Notes under the pieces: generated by a model
Told to the model about the DNA's origin: nothing
The model's input: the letters and a program-made list of their open reading frames with translations, nothing else
Database searches by the model: none
Translations under genes and position numbers: made by a program
DNA from: Luteitalea sp.
GTDB taxonomy: Bacteria; Acidobacteriota; Vicinamibacteria; Vicinamibacterales; Vicinamibacteraceae
DNA length: 64,000 nt
NCBI GenBank assembly: GCA_009377495.1
Contig: WHTZ01000029.1
Coordinates: 1-64,000 of the forward strand
Direction of reading: 5' to 3'
Part shown: positions 18,000-26,968 of the stretch, piece after piece
How positions within the stretch are numbered: the first letter of the stretch is position 1
How the letters are laid out: each line of letters starts with the position of its first letter

Positions 18000-18300
18000 A
18001 AACAAGGGGGCGACGTGACAGCCCGGCGAGGCTACCTGCGAGGGCCGTAGCTTCCATGCCCTGCAGTCGCGCAAGGTGGCACAAGCTTGGTGCCGTGGTC
18101 GTTCCGGAACGAGTTGATGCAGATAGCGCATGCGAAGCGACAAACCCATAACGAATGCTCTACCCTGCAGGCTTGCACGGAGGGCCTGCAAGCGAGCCAG
18201 TGCAAACGTCACCGCCGGCACGAGCGCCAGGTAGGGCGCGTTCGCCGAACGCGCCGTCCGGACGCCTCGGCGAGAGAACGGCCACCTCGGCGAGGCGACT
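18000..18300. other. Gene-poor stretch with a composite palindromic repeat
   Basis: No supported gene. At 18228-18305 lie the inverted counterparts of the feoA-feoB palindromes (GGGCGCGTTCGCCGAACGCG and GACGCCTCGGCGAG), ending at the sulfatase stop codon. Confidence 0.5.
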
Positions 18301-19863
18301 CTACCTAGCCTCCTGATACGGATCCTTTTCAGGGACTTTCAATTCCGTTTGCAATCGCTTCAGCTCCTCCAGCAGCTCCTCTTGTACCTCCTTGTAGGCG
18401 GGATCGCCGTAGCGGCTGTGCATCTCGGTCGGATCGTTGACGAGGTCGAAGAGCTCCCATTCGTCGGCATCGTAGTAGTGGATCAACTTGTGCCGCTCGG
18501 TGCGAACGCCGTAGTGCCGCGCGACGGCATGAGGGGCGCCCTCGTGCCCTTCGTAGTAGTGGTAGTAGAACGTCCGGCGCCAGTCCGGCGGCGCGTCGCC
18601 GGTCTCGAGGATCGGGATCAGGCTGCGGCCCTGCATGTCGCCCGGGACCTCCGCCCCCGCGATCTCCAGAAGCGTCTCCGGTAAATCGATGTTCGACACG
18701 AGCGCTCCGCTCTCCGAGCCAGGTTCGACCACCCCAGGCCAGCGGACGACGAGCGGCGTCTTGAGCGATTCCTCGTACATCCAGCGCTTGTCGAACCAGC
18801 CATGCTCGCCCAGATAGAAACCCTGGTCGGAGGCGTAGATCACCATGGTGTTGTCCGCCAGGCCGGTCGCGTCCAGCCAGCGCAGCACCCGCCCGACGTT
18901 GTCGTCGAGCGAGGCAACCGAGCGGAGGTAGTCCTTGATGTAGCGCTGGTACTTCCAGCGAACGAGATCACGGCCCTGGAGGTTCGCCTTCTTGAACGCC
19001 GCGTTCTTCGGCTCGTAAATCGCGTCCCACATCCGCTTCTGCTCCGGCGTCAGCCTTCCGTAGCTGCCCATGTATTGCTGGTAGGCGCGGGTCCCTTTCT
19101 CCGGAATGATCTTGAGGTCGCTTTCCAGGGTCATGTGGCGGCCGATCTCCATCTCCTGGTTGCGCGCGGGGCTGGCGCGGTTGCTGTAGTCGTCGAAGAG
19201 CGTCTCGGGCTCTGGAATCTCCATGCCATCGTAGAGCGTCAGATGCGCAGGCCCGGGCATCCAATTGCGATGTGGCGCCTTGTGTTGGTACATCAACATG
19301 AACGGCTTGCTCGGATCGCGCTCGTCCTGCAGCCACTCGAGCGCGAGATCGGTCGTGACGTCGGTGACGTAACCTTCATGATGGGTGGGCCCGTTCGCCG
19401 TGCGGAAATCAGGATTGTAGTAGTGGCCCTGCCCCGGTAACACCTCCCAGTGATCGAAGCCAGTGGGATCGGTCTTCAGGTGCCATTTACCGATGAGGGC
19501 GGTTTGGTAGCCCACCCGTTGCAGCAGCTTTGGAAAGGTCTGCTGCGAGCCATCGAAGGAAAGCCGGTTGTCCAGCACCCCGTTGAGATGGCTGTACTTG
19601 CCCGTCAGGATGACGGCCCGGCTCGGCGCGCAGATCGAGTTCGTGACCAGCGCATTGCGAAAGAGCATCCCCTCGCGGGCAAGGCGGTCGAGGTTGGGCG
19701 TGTGGTTGATACGCGAGCCGTAGGCCGACATCGCCTGATAGGCGTGGTCGTCCGCGAAGATGAACAGAATGTTCGGGCGCTCCGCAGGGGCGGCACGTCC
19801 AGAGATAGCCAGCGCGCTGACCGCTAGCGCGATGCTGGCCAGTCGAACCGAGATCGATGTCAT
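18301..19863 (-). CDS. Secreted sulfatase (type I, formylglycine)
   Basis: Hydrolyses sulfate esters, probably of polysaccharides, outside the cytoplasm. The 520-residue product has a signal peptide ([24 protein letters not shown]), metal-binding ADDH (Asp38, Asp39), the formylglycine signature [12 protein letters not shown] (Cys78-x-Pro-Ser-Arg82) and [15 protein letters not shown]. The C-terminal half has the [16 protein letters not shown] metal and substrate region. The pattern resembles the N-acetylglucosamine-6-sulfatase/heparan group, but substrate is not settled. GGAGG lies at a suitable distance before the ATG. No maturation enzyme or other sulfatase is near. Confidence 0.93.
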   Translation of the reverse strand: MTSISVRLASIALAVSALAISGRAAPAERPNILFIFADDHAYQAMSAYGSRINHTPNLDRLAREGMLFRNALVTNSICAPSRAVILTGKYSHLNGVLDNRLSFDGSQQTFPKLLQRVGYQTALIGKWHLKTDPTGFDHWEVLPGQGHYYNPDFRTANGPTHHEGYVTDVTTDLALEWLQDERDPSKPFMLMYQHKAPHRNWMPGPAHLTLYDGMEIPEPETLFDDYSNRASPARNQEMEIGRHMTLESDLKIIPEKGTRAYQQYMGSYGRLTPEQKRMWDAIYEPKNAAFKKANLQGRDLVRWKYQRYIKDYLRSVASLDDNVGRVLRWLDATGLADNTMVIYASDQGFYLGEHGWFDKRWMYEESLKTPLVVRWPGVVEPGSESGALVSNIDLPETLLEIAGAEVPGDMQGRSLIPILETGDAPPDWRRTFYYHYYEGHEGAPHAVARHYGVRTERHKLIHYYDADEWELFDLVNDPTEMHSRYGDPAYKEVQEELLEELKRLQTELKVPEKDPYQEAR

Positions 19864-19904
19864 AGCCTCCTACCTCCACGCCTGCACGGAGGTCTCGCCG
19901 CTCG

Positions 19905-20241
19905 CGGCGGGCGAGCGACGCCAACCAAGCTCAGGCCTCTGCTCGACCGTGAGTTCCCCGAGCACGCGGCGCCCTTTGTGGGCAGCGACGACCTCGCGCT
20001 CGGCCGCCTGGCGACCGCGCACCTCATCGAGCAGGGCTGCAGACGCATCGCTCACCTGCGCGGCCCTGACGTATCGACCGCGATTGCGCGCCTCGAGGGG
20101 TATCATGCCGAGCTCGCTCAGCGCAAGTTGACCAGGCACCCCCATTATGTCGCCGGAGGGACAGGCGACGATGAAGCCGGCTATTGGGCCATGAAGAGCC
20201 TGCTCAAGGCCAAGCCGCCGCCCGACGGTGTCTTTTACTAG
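19905..20241 (+). pseudogene. Remnant of a LacI-family regulator
   Basis: An open stretch reads PLLDREFPEHAAPFVGSDDL, ALGRLATAHLIEQGCRRIAHL and ARLEGYHAEL, then KSLLKAKPPPDGVFY and a stop. This is the middle of a LacI/PurR sugar-binding domain. The DNA-binding HTH is missing upstream and the second half of the domain (after PDGVF) is gone. It probably once controlled the neighbouring sulfatase or a lost sugar-uptake gene. Confidence 0.7.
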
Positions 20242-20309
20242 ACGATAGACGGTATTAGGGCGGTTTTCGCGCGGTGAGCGGTTAACGAAACGCTCTGTGC
20301 TCGGTGCCT

Positions 20310-20454
20310 GGAGTGAACGTCGCCGTTCGACAAGCTCACGGCGCCCTGAGCCTGTCGAAGGGTCGAAGGGCGTGGGGCGCGGCCTCGTGGCCGCGGCCCG
20401 CAAGAACCGACGCTGACGAAAACGAGGGCAGTCCGGGGCTGTCCCCGTTTTCGT
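20310..20454. repeat. Inverted repeats upstream of the dipeptidase gene
   Basis: GTTCGACAAGCTCACGG at about 20324-20341 faces CCCTGAGCCTGTCGAAGG, a dispersed inverted repeat type. At 20416-20454 ACGAAAACGAGGGCAG faces CTGTCCCCGTTTTCGT, a relative of the AAAAAGGGGACAGG family, ending just before the dipeptidase start. Confidence 0.6.
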
Positions 20455-20471
20455 TGGGGTAGGATCTGCGC

Positions 20472-21800
20472 ATGAAGATCCCATCGTTCCCGGTAATCGT
20501 GAGAGGGGCGTCGGTGGTGGCCGTTGTGTTGTGCGCCGGCCGTCTCGGCGTCGCACCACCGACGGACGTCCTTGCCAGGTCTCGGCAGGCGTCACCTCCG
20601 GCCGCGACCGACGCTGCCCTGATCGAGCGAGCCCGCGCCGTGTTGGAGCGTGTGCCGCTCATCGATGGGCACAACGATCTCCCGTGGGCCCTGCGCGAGA
20701 AGGTCAAGTACGACCTGACCAAATTGGACGTTGGCGAGTCGCAGCCGGGGCTCATGACAGACATCCCACGGCTCCGCGACGGTGGGTTGGGCGGTCAGTT
20801 CTGGTCTGTCTACGTGCCCGCGAGCCTCGAAGGAGAAGCGGCGGTCACGGCTACGATGGAGCAGATCGACGCGGTCTACCTCCTTGCGGAAAAGTACGCG
20901 GATACGTTCGAGATCGCCGGAACGGTAGACGATGTGGAGCGGGTCTTCAAGGCGGGCAAGATCGCGTCGCTCGCCGGCGTGGAAGGGGGCCACTCCATCG
21001 ACAGCTCGCTCGGGACGCTTCGAATGATGTACCGCCTGGGTGCGCGGTACATGACACTGACCCACAGCAGCAACACGCCCTGGGCAGACTCGGCTACCGA
21101 CGACCCACAGCATGGGGGTCTCACGCGCTTTGGTGAGGAGGTCGTCCGCGAGATGAACCGGCTGGGCATGCTGGTGGATCTCAGCCACGTCTCACCGGAC
21201 ACCATGGCGGATGCGCTGCGCGTAAGCGAAGCACCAGTGATTTTCTCGCACTCATCTGCGCGCGGTCTCACGGATCACCCGCGCAACGTGCCGGACGACA
21301 TCCTTCGCGAGCTACCGAAGAACGATGGCGTGGTGATGATCACGTTCGTCCCGGGTTTCGTCTCGCCGAAGGGCGGCGCATATTACAAGGCCCAGCAGAC
21401 GGAGCGCGACCGGCTCGAGCGCCTGCATCCAAGCGACGACGATGCGCAAGAGGCGGGTCTCCGGGCCTGGCGAAAAGCGCATCCTGAGCCGACCGCAACG
21501 CTGGCAGACGTGGCCAACCACATCGATCACGTCCACAAGATCGCCGGCATCGACCACATTGGGATTGGCAGCGATTTCGACGGCATTGATTCGACACCCG
21601 AGGGCCTGGAGGACGTGTCGACGTACCCAGCGCTCTTTGCCGAGTTGCTCTCACGTGGCTACAGCGAGAGCGACCTCGAGAAGATTGCCGGCCGCAACGC
21701 TCTCCGCGTCATGCGGCAGGTTGAATCCGTTGCGACGGAGCTTCAGTCGACGCGCGCGGCGTCTGTGGCCACGATCGAGCAGCTAGACGGAAAACAATAG
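20472..21800 (+). CDS. Membrane dipeptidase, peptidase family M19
   Basis: Zinc dipeptidase of the renal-dipeptidase type, exported and cleaving dipeptides. The 442-residue product has an N-terminal signal ([21 protein letters not shown]), the metal-binding IDGHNDLPW (His67, Asp69), the bridging glutamate in [20 protein letters not shown] and [12 protein letters not shown] histidines, and [17 protein letters not shown] near the C-terminus. Length fits M19. It could act after the two M14 carboxypeptidases encoded further on. Confidence 0.92.
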   Translation: MKIPSFPVIVRGASVVAVVLCAGRLGVAPPTDVLARSRQASPPAATDAALIERARAVLERVPLIDGHNDLPWALREKVKYDLTKLDVGESQPGLMTDIPRLRDGGLGGQFWSVYVPASLEGEAAVTATMEQIDAVYLLAEKYADTFEIAGTVDDVERVFKAGKIASLAGVEGGHSIDSSLGTLRMMYRLGARYMTLTHSSNTPWADSATDDPQHGGLTRFGEEVVREMNRLGMLVDLSHVSPDTMADALRVSEAPVIFSHSSARGLTDHPRNVPDDILRELPKNDGVVMITFVPGFVSPKGGAYYKAQQTERDRLERLHPSDDDAQEAGLRAWRKAHPEPTATLADVANHIDHVHKIAGIDHIGIGSDFDGIDSTPEGLEDVSTYPALFAELLSRGYSESDLEKIAGRNALRVMRQVESVATELQSTRAASVATIEQLDGKQ

Positions 21801-21858
21801 GGGTCAGGGATCAGGGTCAGGTCCAAGGGCTGTCTCAGGGACCAGGGACCCTGGCACC
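21800..21858. repeat. GGGTCAGG repeat with AGGGCTGTCTCAGG unit
   Basis: Degenerate GGGTCAGG units at 21800-21819 are followed by GTCCAAGGGCTGTCTCAGGG (21821-21840) and CCAGGGACCCTGG. It fills the spacer before the adenosyltransferase gene. Confidence 0.7.
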
Positions 21859-21864
21859 TTGCTT

Positions 21865-22428
21865 ATGCCTAGACTAACTCGGCTCTACACGCGAAAGGGT
21901 GATGATGGTACGACTGGCCTGGGCGGAGGGCAGCGGGTTGGCAAGGACTCGGCACGCGTTGCCGCGTACGGCACCATCGACGAGCTGAGCTCGACGATTG
22001 GCGTTGCGCTTTCGCTGGGCCTCTCGCCGCGCCTCGCGGAAGTACTTCCAGGAATCCAAAACGAGCTGTTCAACCTCGGCGCTGACCTGTGCTTTCTCGA
22101 GGAGGACAAGACGAGGCAGACGCTGCCGCAGATTCAACAACGGCACGTCGATGCCCTCGAGCAGCTCGTCGACGAGCTCACCGCCGTCGTGGGCCCGCTC
22201 GAGAACTTCGTTCTGCCCGGCGGCGCCCCCGGCGCGGCACAGCTTCACCTCGCACGCACCGTGTGCCGACGTGGTGAGCGCGAGGTGATCGCCTTGTCAC
22301 GCGTCGAGCCGGTCGGTCGCTTTGTTGTTGCCTATCTCAATCGGCTCTCGGACGCGTTGTTCGCCATGGCTCGCTACGAAAACCACGAGCGGAAGGCCCA
22401 CGAACCGTTGTGGGATAGCAAGAGATAG
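21865..22428 (+). CDS. PduO-type cob(I)alamin adenosyltransferase
   Basis: Makes adenosylcobalamin from cob(I)alamin and ATP. The 187-residue product starts [19 protein letters not shown], the ATP-binding N-terminus of the PduO/MMAB family. It carries [37 protein letters not shown] and [14 protein letters not shown], all family blocks. A TTG two codons upstream could also start it. The enzyme usually serves methylmalonyl-CoA mutase or other B12 enzymes, none of which is in this window. Confidence 0.93.
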   Translation: MPRLTRLYTRKGDDGTTGLGGGQRVGKDSARVAAYGTIDELSSTIGVALSLGLSPRLAEVLPGIQNELFNLGADLCFLEEDKTRQTLPQIQQRHVDALEQLVDELTAVVGPLENFVLPGGAPGAAQLHLARTVCRRGEREVIALSRVEPVGRFVVAYLNRLSDALFAMARYENHERKAHEPLWDSKR

Positions 22429-22439
22429 TGGGACAGTAA

Positions 22440-22526
22440 GAGGTAGGGCGCCCTTTAGGGGCGCCGTCTATTGCTGCGACTCGATTACGGGTGACTCGAC
22501 GGCGCGGCTTTAGCCGCGCCCTACCC
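22440..22526. repeat. GTAGGGCGCC palindromes after the adenosyltransferase
   Basis: GGGCGCCCTTTAGGGGCGCC (22445-22464) and GGCGCGGCTTTAGCCGCGCC (22501-22520) are hairpins linked to GTAGGG. Relatives lie at 30700-30735 and 33714-33766. They could serve as terminators for the convergent genes, but lack a clear T run. Confidence 0.65.
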
Positions 22527-22551
22527 CCGTTTTCCCTGTTCTCGCAACTGC

Positions 22552-24876
22552 TCAGAACCTCACGCTGTAAACGACCTTGACGTTGCGACCACGCTCTGCC
22601 ACCAGATCCTTGATGAAGGAGAGGTGATTGCGGTAGAGCTCATCCGTCACGTTGTCGAAGCTGAGCGTGATCGTATTGAGGACCCCACGGGTCACGAACG
22701 AGTAAGCACCGAACAGGTCCAGAAGCGTCGCACCGTCGGTGATGGTCTCCTCGCCGAAGACGCGATCCTGCTCGGCAATACCCGTCAATCGTCCACCCAC
22801 CTGGAAAGCGTTCCACTGGTACCGCGCACCGACCGAGGCGCGTAGCGGCGGCATCCGGGGCAAGGGATCGCTGGTCGTCCGGAGCTCAGCGCGAACATAG
22901 TCGAGCAAGCCCTCGACCACGAGCGCGTCGGTGACGTGAAGGTCGGCATGAGCTTCGACGCCCTGCAGGAGGGCGTCGCGGCCCACCCACTCGATGAACT
23001 GCAGCCCTTCGTGGCCGTGCTCTTCCTCCTCTTCTTCGTGCTCTCCTTCTTCGTGCTCTCCCTCTTCGAGCTCACCAAAACGATCGTCGAACTCCTCCTC
23101 GCTGATCGGGTTCCGGAAGATGTAATTGTCGACGCTGTTCCGAAAGTAGCTCACCTCTCCCGAGAAGCGGGGCAGCCGCCAACGGAAGGCCAGATCCAGG
23201 CCGTACGCGATCTCTGACTCGAGGTCGGCGTTGCCGATCTCGAATGAGAAGTTTCCGGGATGGGCACCGAAAAAGTACAGCTCCTCGAGCGCCGGGTTGC
23301 GGGCCGCGCGCACGAAGCTGACCGCGATGGTCGTCGCGTCGGTGGGGCGAAACAGCACACCACCGGACGCCGATACGTTGTCGAAGTCACGCGCGCGGAG
23401 CTCGGCCGGCGAGAACGACGCTCGGTCGTAGCGAGCCCCGAATTGGAGCGTGATGTGCGGCCAGGTGACCTCCTGATACGTGAACAGTCCAAATCCGTCC
23501 TGATCGACCGGGGGCGCGAGCGCCTCCGCCCCGACCGCCAAGAACGACCGCACGAGGCCAGAGACACCGAAGCTTCCCGAGAGCCGCCCTACCGGCCGGT
23601 AGCTCGCGAGTAACTGCATGTCGGTCGCATCGTTGTCGAATGTCGTTGCAACCTCTCCGGCGTCGAGCTCGTCGTGCGTGTAACGCGTCACCCCCAGCGA
23701 GCCGCGGACCGACTGGATGAACCCAGAGAGATCGCGGCGCTCACCTCGCAGCGTGAAGGCGTGTTGGCGCGGTGTGAGCTCGGTTTCTCCTTCCTCGACC
23801 ATGGGCACACCGTATTGCCGGTCGTCGTACGCGTAACTGCCACCGAAGTACCCATTGTCAGCCGTGTAGGCGAGACCGACGTGTCCCATGCCGCCGTGGG
23901 ACTGCGAGTTGTCCACGTCGCCGAGCGGCGTGCTGATGTCGCCACTGCGCTGGCCGATACCGCCGGCATTCATCGCCCATCGGCCGCCGCCCACGGTGAC
24001 ATCGGCCGCGCCACCTGCTTCCTCGGCCGCCGACGCGAGGTCGATCTGCGCCGCACCGCTGACGCCGCTAGTCGGCTGCGTCGGGATCTCGCTGGTGATG
24101 ACGTTGACGAGGCCACCGATGGCGTTGGCACCATACAGCAGCGTGGCTGGCCCGCGGATAACCTCGACTCGCTCGGAGGCAAGCGGGTTGACCATCGAGC
24201 CGTGGTCGGCCGACTGGCTCGACAGATCTCCGGTTCGCACGCCGTCATGGAGAACGAGCACACGGTCGCCATCCATACCACGAATAACGGGCCGCGCTGG
24301 CGCCGAGCCGAGCGACCGCTCAGCCACACCTGGCTCGTTCTTCAGCAGGGCGCCCAACGAGCCTTCCATCTTGAGCGCCAGATCCTGGCCCGCCAGCACG
24401 GAGGTGGGCTGATACGACTCGAACGGATCTCGCGGCCCCGGACTAACCGACACGACCTCGGAGTAATGGAGGTCTGCGTGCAAGGTAAAATCCCTCGAGA
24501 ACGCTCGGTCGCCGACCGTAATCTCCTCGCGGAGGGGTCGATATCCATCCAAGGTCACGCGCACGTGATACGTGCCGGGTAGCACATCGTTGAAGACGTA
24601 GGTCCCATCAGCACCGGTTGTCACGACCATCCCAAGCTCTTCAATGCTTAGGGTGGCACCGGGCAACACGGCTTCTCCTTCCTCCATCACGCGTCCGCGC
24701 ACCTCTGCGCCCGCAGCCTGCGCTACGGCCACAGATGGGATCGGCCACAGCGCGAGCGCCGCCAGGCTGGCAGCCCACACCCTTGCGGTACGTCGCGCGC
24801 GTCGTGCGCAACAAACTTCAGATCTGTGAGCGCAACCGAACCACCTCTGACGCCGTTTCCACAAAAGCGCTTGCAT
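22552..24876 (-). CDS. TonB-dependent receptor with a His/Glu-rich segment
   Basis: Outer-membrane receptor for TonB-driven uptake, 774 residues. Export signal (WAASLAALALWPIPSVAVAQA), an N-terminal carboxypeptidase-regulatory-like domain (RGRVMEEGEAVLPGATLSI), then a plug with GVAERSLGSAPARPVIRGMDG and RVEVIRGPATLLYGANAIGG, and a barrel ending in F (VVYSVRF). An external loop at about residues 597-620 is almost pure Glu and His (EGEHEEGEHEEEEEEHGHEG), as in zinc receptors of the ZnuD type, so zinc or another divalent metal is a likely cargo. The ATG at 24876 follows GAGGTG; a TTG lies 4 codons upstream. The small Cys/His protein upstream points the same way. Confidence 0.88.
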   Translation of the reverse strand: MQALLWKRRQRWFGCAHRSEVCCARRARRTARVWAASLAALALWPIPSVAVAQAAGAEVRGRVMEEGEAVLPGATLSIEELGMVVTTGADGTYVFNDVLPGTYHVRVTLDGYRPLREEITVGDRAFSRDFTLHADLHYSEVVSVSPGPRDPFESYQPTSVLAGQDLALKMEGSLGALLKNEPGVAERSLGSAPARPVIRGMDGDRVLVLHDGVRTGDLSSQSADHGSMVNPLASERVEVIRGPATLLYGANAIGGLVNVITSEIPTQPTSGVSGAAQIDLASAAEEAGGAADVTVGGGRWAMNAGGIGQRSGDISTPLGDVDNSQSHGGMGHVGLAYTADNGYFGGSYAYDDRQYGVPMVEEGETELTPRQHAFTLRGERRDLSGFIQSVRGSLGVTRYTHDELDAGEVATTFDNDATDMQLLASYRPVGRLSGSFGVSGLVRSFLAVGAEALAPPVDQDGFGLFTYQEVTWPHITLQFGARYDRASFSPAELRARDFDNVSASGGVLFRPTDATTIAVSFVRAARNPALEELYFFGAHPGNFSFEIGNADLESEIAYGLDLAFRWRLPRFSGEVSYFRNSVDNYIFRNPISEEEFDDRFGELEEGEHEEGEHEEEEEEHGHEGLQFIEWVGRDALLQGVEAHADLHVTDALVVEGLLDYVRAELRTTSDPLPRMPPLRASVGARYQWNAFQVGGRLTGIAEQDRVFGEETITDGATLLDLFGAYSFVTRGVLNTITLSFDNVTDELYRNHLSFIKDLVAERGRNVKVVYSVRF

Positions 24877-25017
24877 CGCACACCTCAAAATGTGAAAAAA
24901 AACCGCTCAATGCCACACACACGCGTGCCCCGCGGATCCAAACCGGCTCCGAGGGCGACCGGGTGTGTTGTTACGGGTCTCGCCTGTCAGCGGGCTCGTA
25001 GGGTCCGTGACGGGCGC

Positions 25018-25383
25018 TTAGGCTTGAACGGGTGGTGCGCGCGAAGGCGCCGGTGCATCGGGTCGGTGGCGCTCACTCCGTTCATCGTTCGGCGAGAACG
25101 GCAGCTTGCGCGTGAGGTCGACGATGAGGCTGATCGGACCTGCGGTGGGTTGCCAGCGCAGAAGGTAGAGGGCGTGGCAGATCGCGCAGTCGGACGGCGG
25201 ATGCTCACGTGAGGGCGTGTGATGCGCCGTGTCACAAACGATGGGACCGCCAGCGCGCACGGGCGCACTGTCCCCAACCGCATGGACGACGCTGAGCGGC
25301 CCCGCTGGACCTACGAGGAGCAGCACCAAGACCAGCGAGAGCCGGGCGCATCGACGGAGCAACGGCGTGCCGCACACGGCCAT
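25018..25383 (-). CDS. Small secreted Cys/His protein upstream of the TonB receptor
   Basis: A 121-residue protein with a clear signal segment (LSLVLVLLLVGPAGPLSVVHA) and a cluster CDTAHHTPSREHPPSDCAICHAL (three Cys, several His) at about residues 50-72. Its tail is Pro/Arg-rich. The arrangement recalls the small DUF2946-like proteins often found beside metal-related TonB receptors, and a periplasmic metal-binding role is inferred. It is in the same direction as the receptor, 141 bp upstream, so the two may be cotranscribed. The spacer shows no recognisable riboswitch. Confidence 0.55.
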   Translation of the reverse strand: MAVCGTPLLRRCARLSLVLVLLLVGPAGPLSVVHAVGDSAPVRAGGPIVCDTAHHTPSREHPPSDCAICHALYLLRWQPTAGPISLIVDLTRKLPFSPNDERSERHRPDAPAPSRAPPVQA

Positions 25384-25470
25384 CGAAGCGAGCGTACCAG
25401 GTTACCACGCAGGCCGCAACCGGACGGTCCCCTTGGGTGCTAGACTGAGAGCGTCCCGAGGAGATTTCTG

Positions 25471-26901
25471 ATGCATCAGTACACGAGGAGGGACCTCCCT
25501 TCGCCACGGCCGCCGACGCTTCAGCGAAGGCGGAACACCCGTCGCCACGCACGACTCACGCTCACCCTGCTCGCGGTTGGCATCGCAGCGGTTGCGTTGA
25601 TGGCACAGCCCTCGCCGACCACCGCCCTCGTCGGCGTTCATGTCATTGCCATGGATCGCGAGGACGTGGCCACGAATCAGACCATCCTCGTTCGCGACGG
25701 ACGCATTGCCGAGATGGGCCCGGCGGCGGACGTGGCCGTCTCGGCGAAGACGACGCGCGTCGACGCGGAAGGCAAGTACGTGCTGCCGGGGCTCGCTGAG
25801 ATGCACGGACACCTGGCGGGTGACGACGCCGCGATGAACGAGCGCATCCTGCTGCTCAACGTCGCCTACGGCGTCACCACGCTGCGGAACATGCAGGGCC
25901 ACCCGGCACACCTTCCCCTGCGCGATCGTGTTGCGCGCGGGGAATTGCTCGGCCCCCGCATCTACACGTCCGGGCCAGCACTCGGCGCCAAGAGCATTCC
26001 CACGCCGGACGAAGCCGTGAAGGTTGTGACCGAACAGAAAGAGGCGGGCTTCGACTTTCTCAAGACCCAAGAAGGCGTCTCGCGGGCGGCGTTCGACGCG
26101 ATGGTCGAAACGGCCCAGAAGCTGGACATCCCGTTTGCGGGCCACGTCGCGGCGGATGTTGGCCTGGAACGCGCGCTCGAGGCCCACTATAAGTCAGTGG
26201 ATCACCTGGACGGCTACGTCGAAGCACTCCTGAAACCTGACGCCGCGGTCGATCTCGCGAAAGCTGGCTTCTTCGGCTCTGCGGTCATCGAGCACGTTGA
26301 CGAGTCGAAGATCCCGGAAGTTGCCCAAGCGACGAAGGAGGCCGGCACGGCGGTAGTCCCGACGGAAACGCTCATCGAAAACTTCTTTACGTCGGAACCC
26401 ATCGACACACTGCTCGCGCAACCAGAGATGCGTTACGTGCCGAAAGACGTGCTCAGCGACTGGGAATCGAGCAAGCGCAAGTTCATGACAGACGGCGAGG
26501 GCAAGATCCCCGCCGAGCAGCGCGACCGTCTCCACGCCGTGCGTCGCCAGATCATCAAGGCGCTGCACGACGCTGGCGTGTTGCTGGTGCTCGGCGCGGA
26601 CACGCCGCAGGTGTTGAACGTTCCGGGCGTGGCGATTCACAGAGAGCTGTCCCTCATGGTGAAGGCTGGGCTCACACCTTACCAAGCGCTCGAGATGGGC
26701 ACCAGGAATGTGGCGGTCTACTTCGACACGCTGCGGGAAGCGGGTACGATCGAACCAGGTAAGCGTGCCGATCTCCTGGTCGTCGACGCGAACCCGCTCG
26801 ACGACATTGCCAACACCAGCAAGCGCTTTGGGGTCATGGTCAACGGAACGTGGCTCTCGCGGGCGGAGATCGACGAGAAGCTGGAGGCCCTAGAGAGGTA
26901 A
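25471..26901 (+). CDS. Exported amidohydrolase family enzyme
   Basis: A 476-residue metal-dependent hydrolase of the imidazolonepropionase/prolidase-like group. The signal region is RLTLTLLAVGIAAVALMAQ. Metal ligands are seen in LAEMHGHLAG (HxH), DFLKTQEG (possible bridging Lys), IPFAGHVA, SVDHLDG and VLGADTP (Asp). The C-terminus GTIEPGKRADLLVVDANPLDDI is the usual composite-domain ending. GAGGAG lies 7 nt before the ATG. Likely substrates are dipeptides or amides, matching the neighbouring peptidases. Confidence 0.88.
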   Translation: MHQYTRRDLPSPRPPTLQRRRNTRRHARLTLTLLAVGIAAVALMAQPSPTTALVGVHVIAMDREDVATNQTILVRDGRIAEMGPAADVAVSAKTTRVDAEGKYVLPGLAEMHGHLAGDDAAMNERILLLNVAYGVTTLRNMQGHPAHLPLRDRVARGELLGPRIYTSGPALGAKSIPTPDEAVKVVTEQKEAGFDFLKTQEGVSRAAFDAMVETAQKLDIPFAGHVAADVGLERALEAHYKSVDHLDGYVEALLKPDAAVDLAKAGFFGSAVIEHVDESKIPEVAQATKEAGTAVVPTETLIENFFTSEPIDTLLAQPEMRYVPKDVLSDWESSKRKFMTDGEGKIPAEQRDRLHAVRRQIIKALHDAGVLLVLGADTPQVLNVPGVAIHRELSLMVKAGLTPYQALEMGTRNVAVYFDTLREAGTIEPGKRADLLVVDANPLDDIANTSKRFGVMVNGTWLSRAEIDEKLEALER

Positions 26902-26904
26902 ACA

Positions 26905-26960
26905 AGGTGCGAGGTGCGAGGGCTGTCTCAGGCTCTAGGTGCCAGCGCTTCAGGGTACCT
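26905..26960. repeat. GCGAGG repeat with AGGGCTGTCTCAGG unit
   Basis: AAGGTGCGAGGTGCGAGGGCTGTCTCAGG lies between convergent genes and repeats the unit seen at 16474 and 21821, followed by an inverted GGTGCCAGC/GGTACCTTGCACC. Confidence 0.6.
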
Positions 26961-26968
26961 TGCACCTT

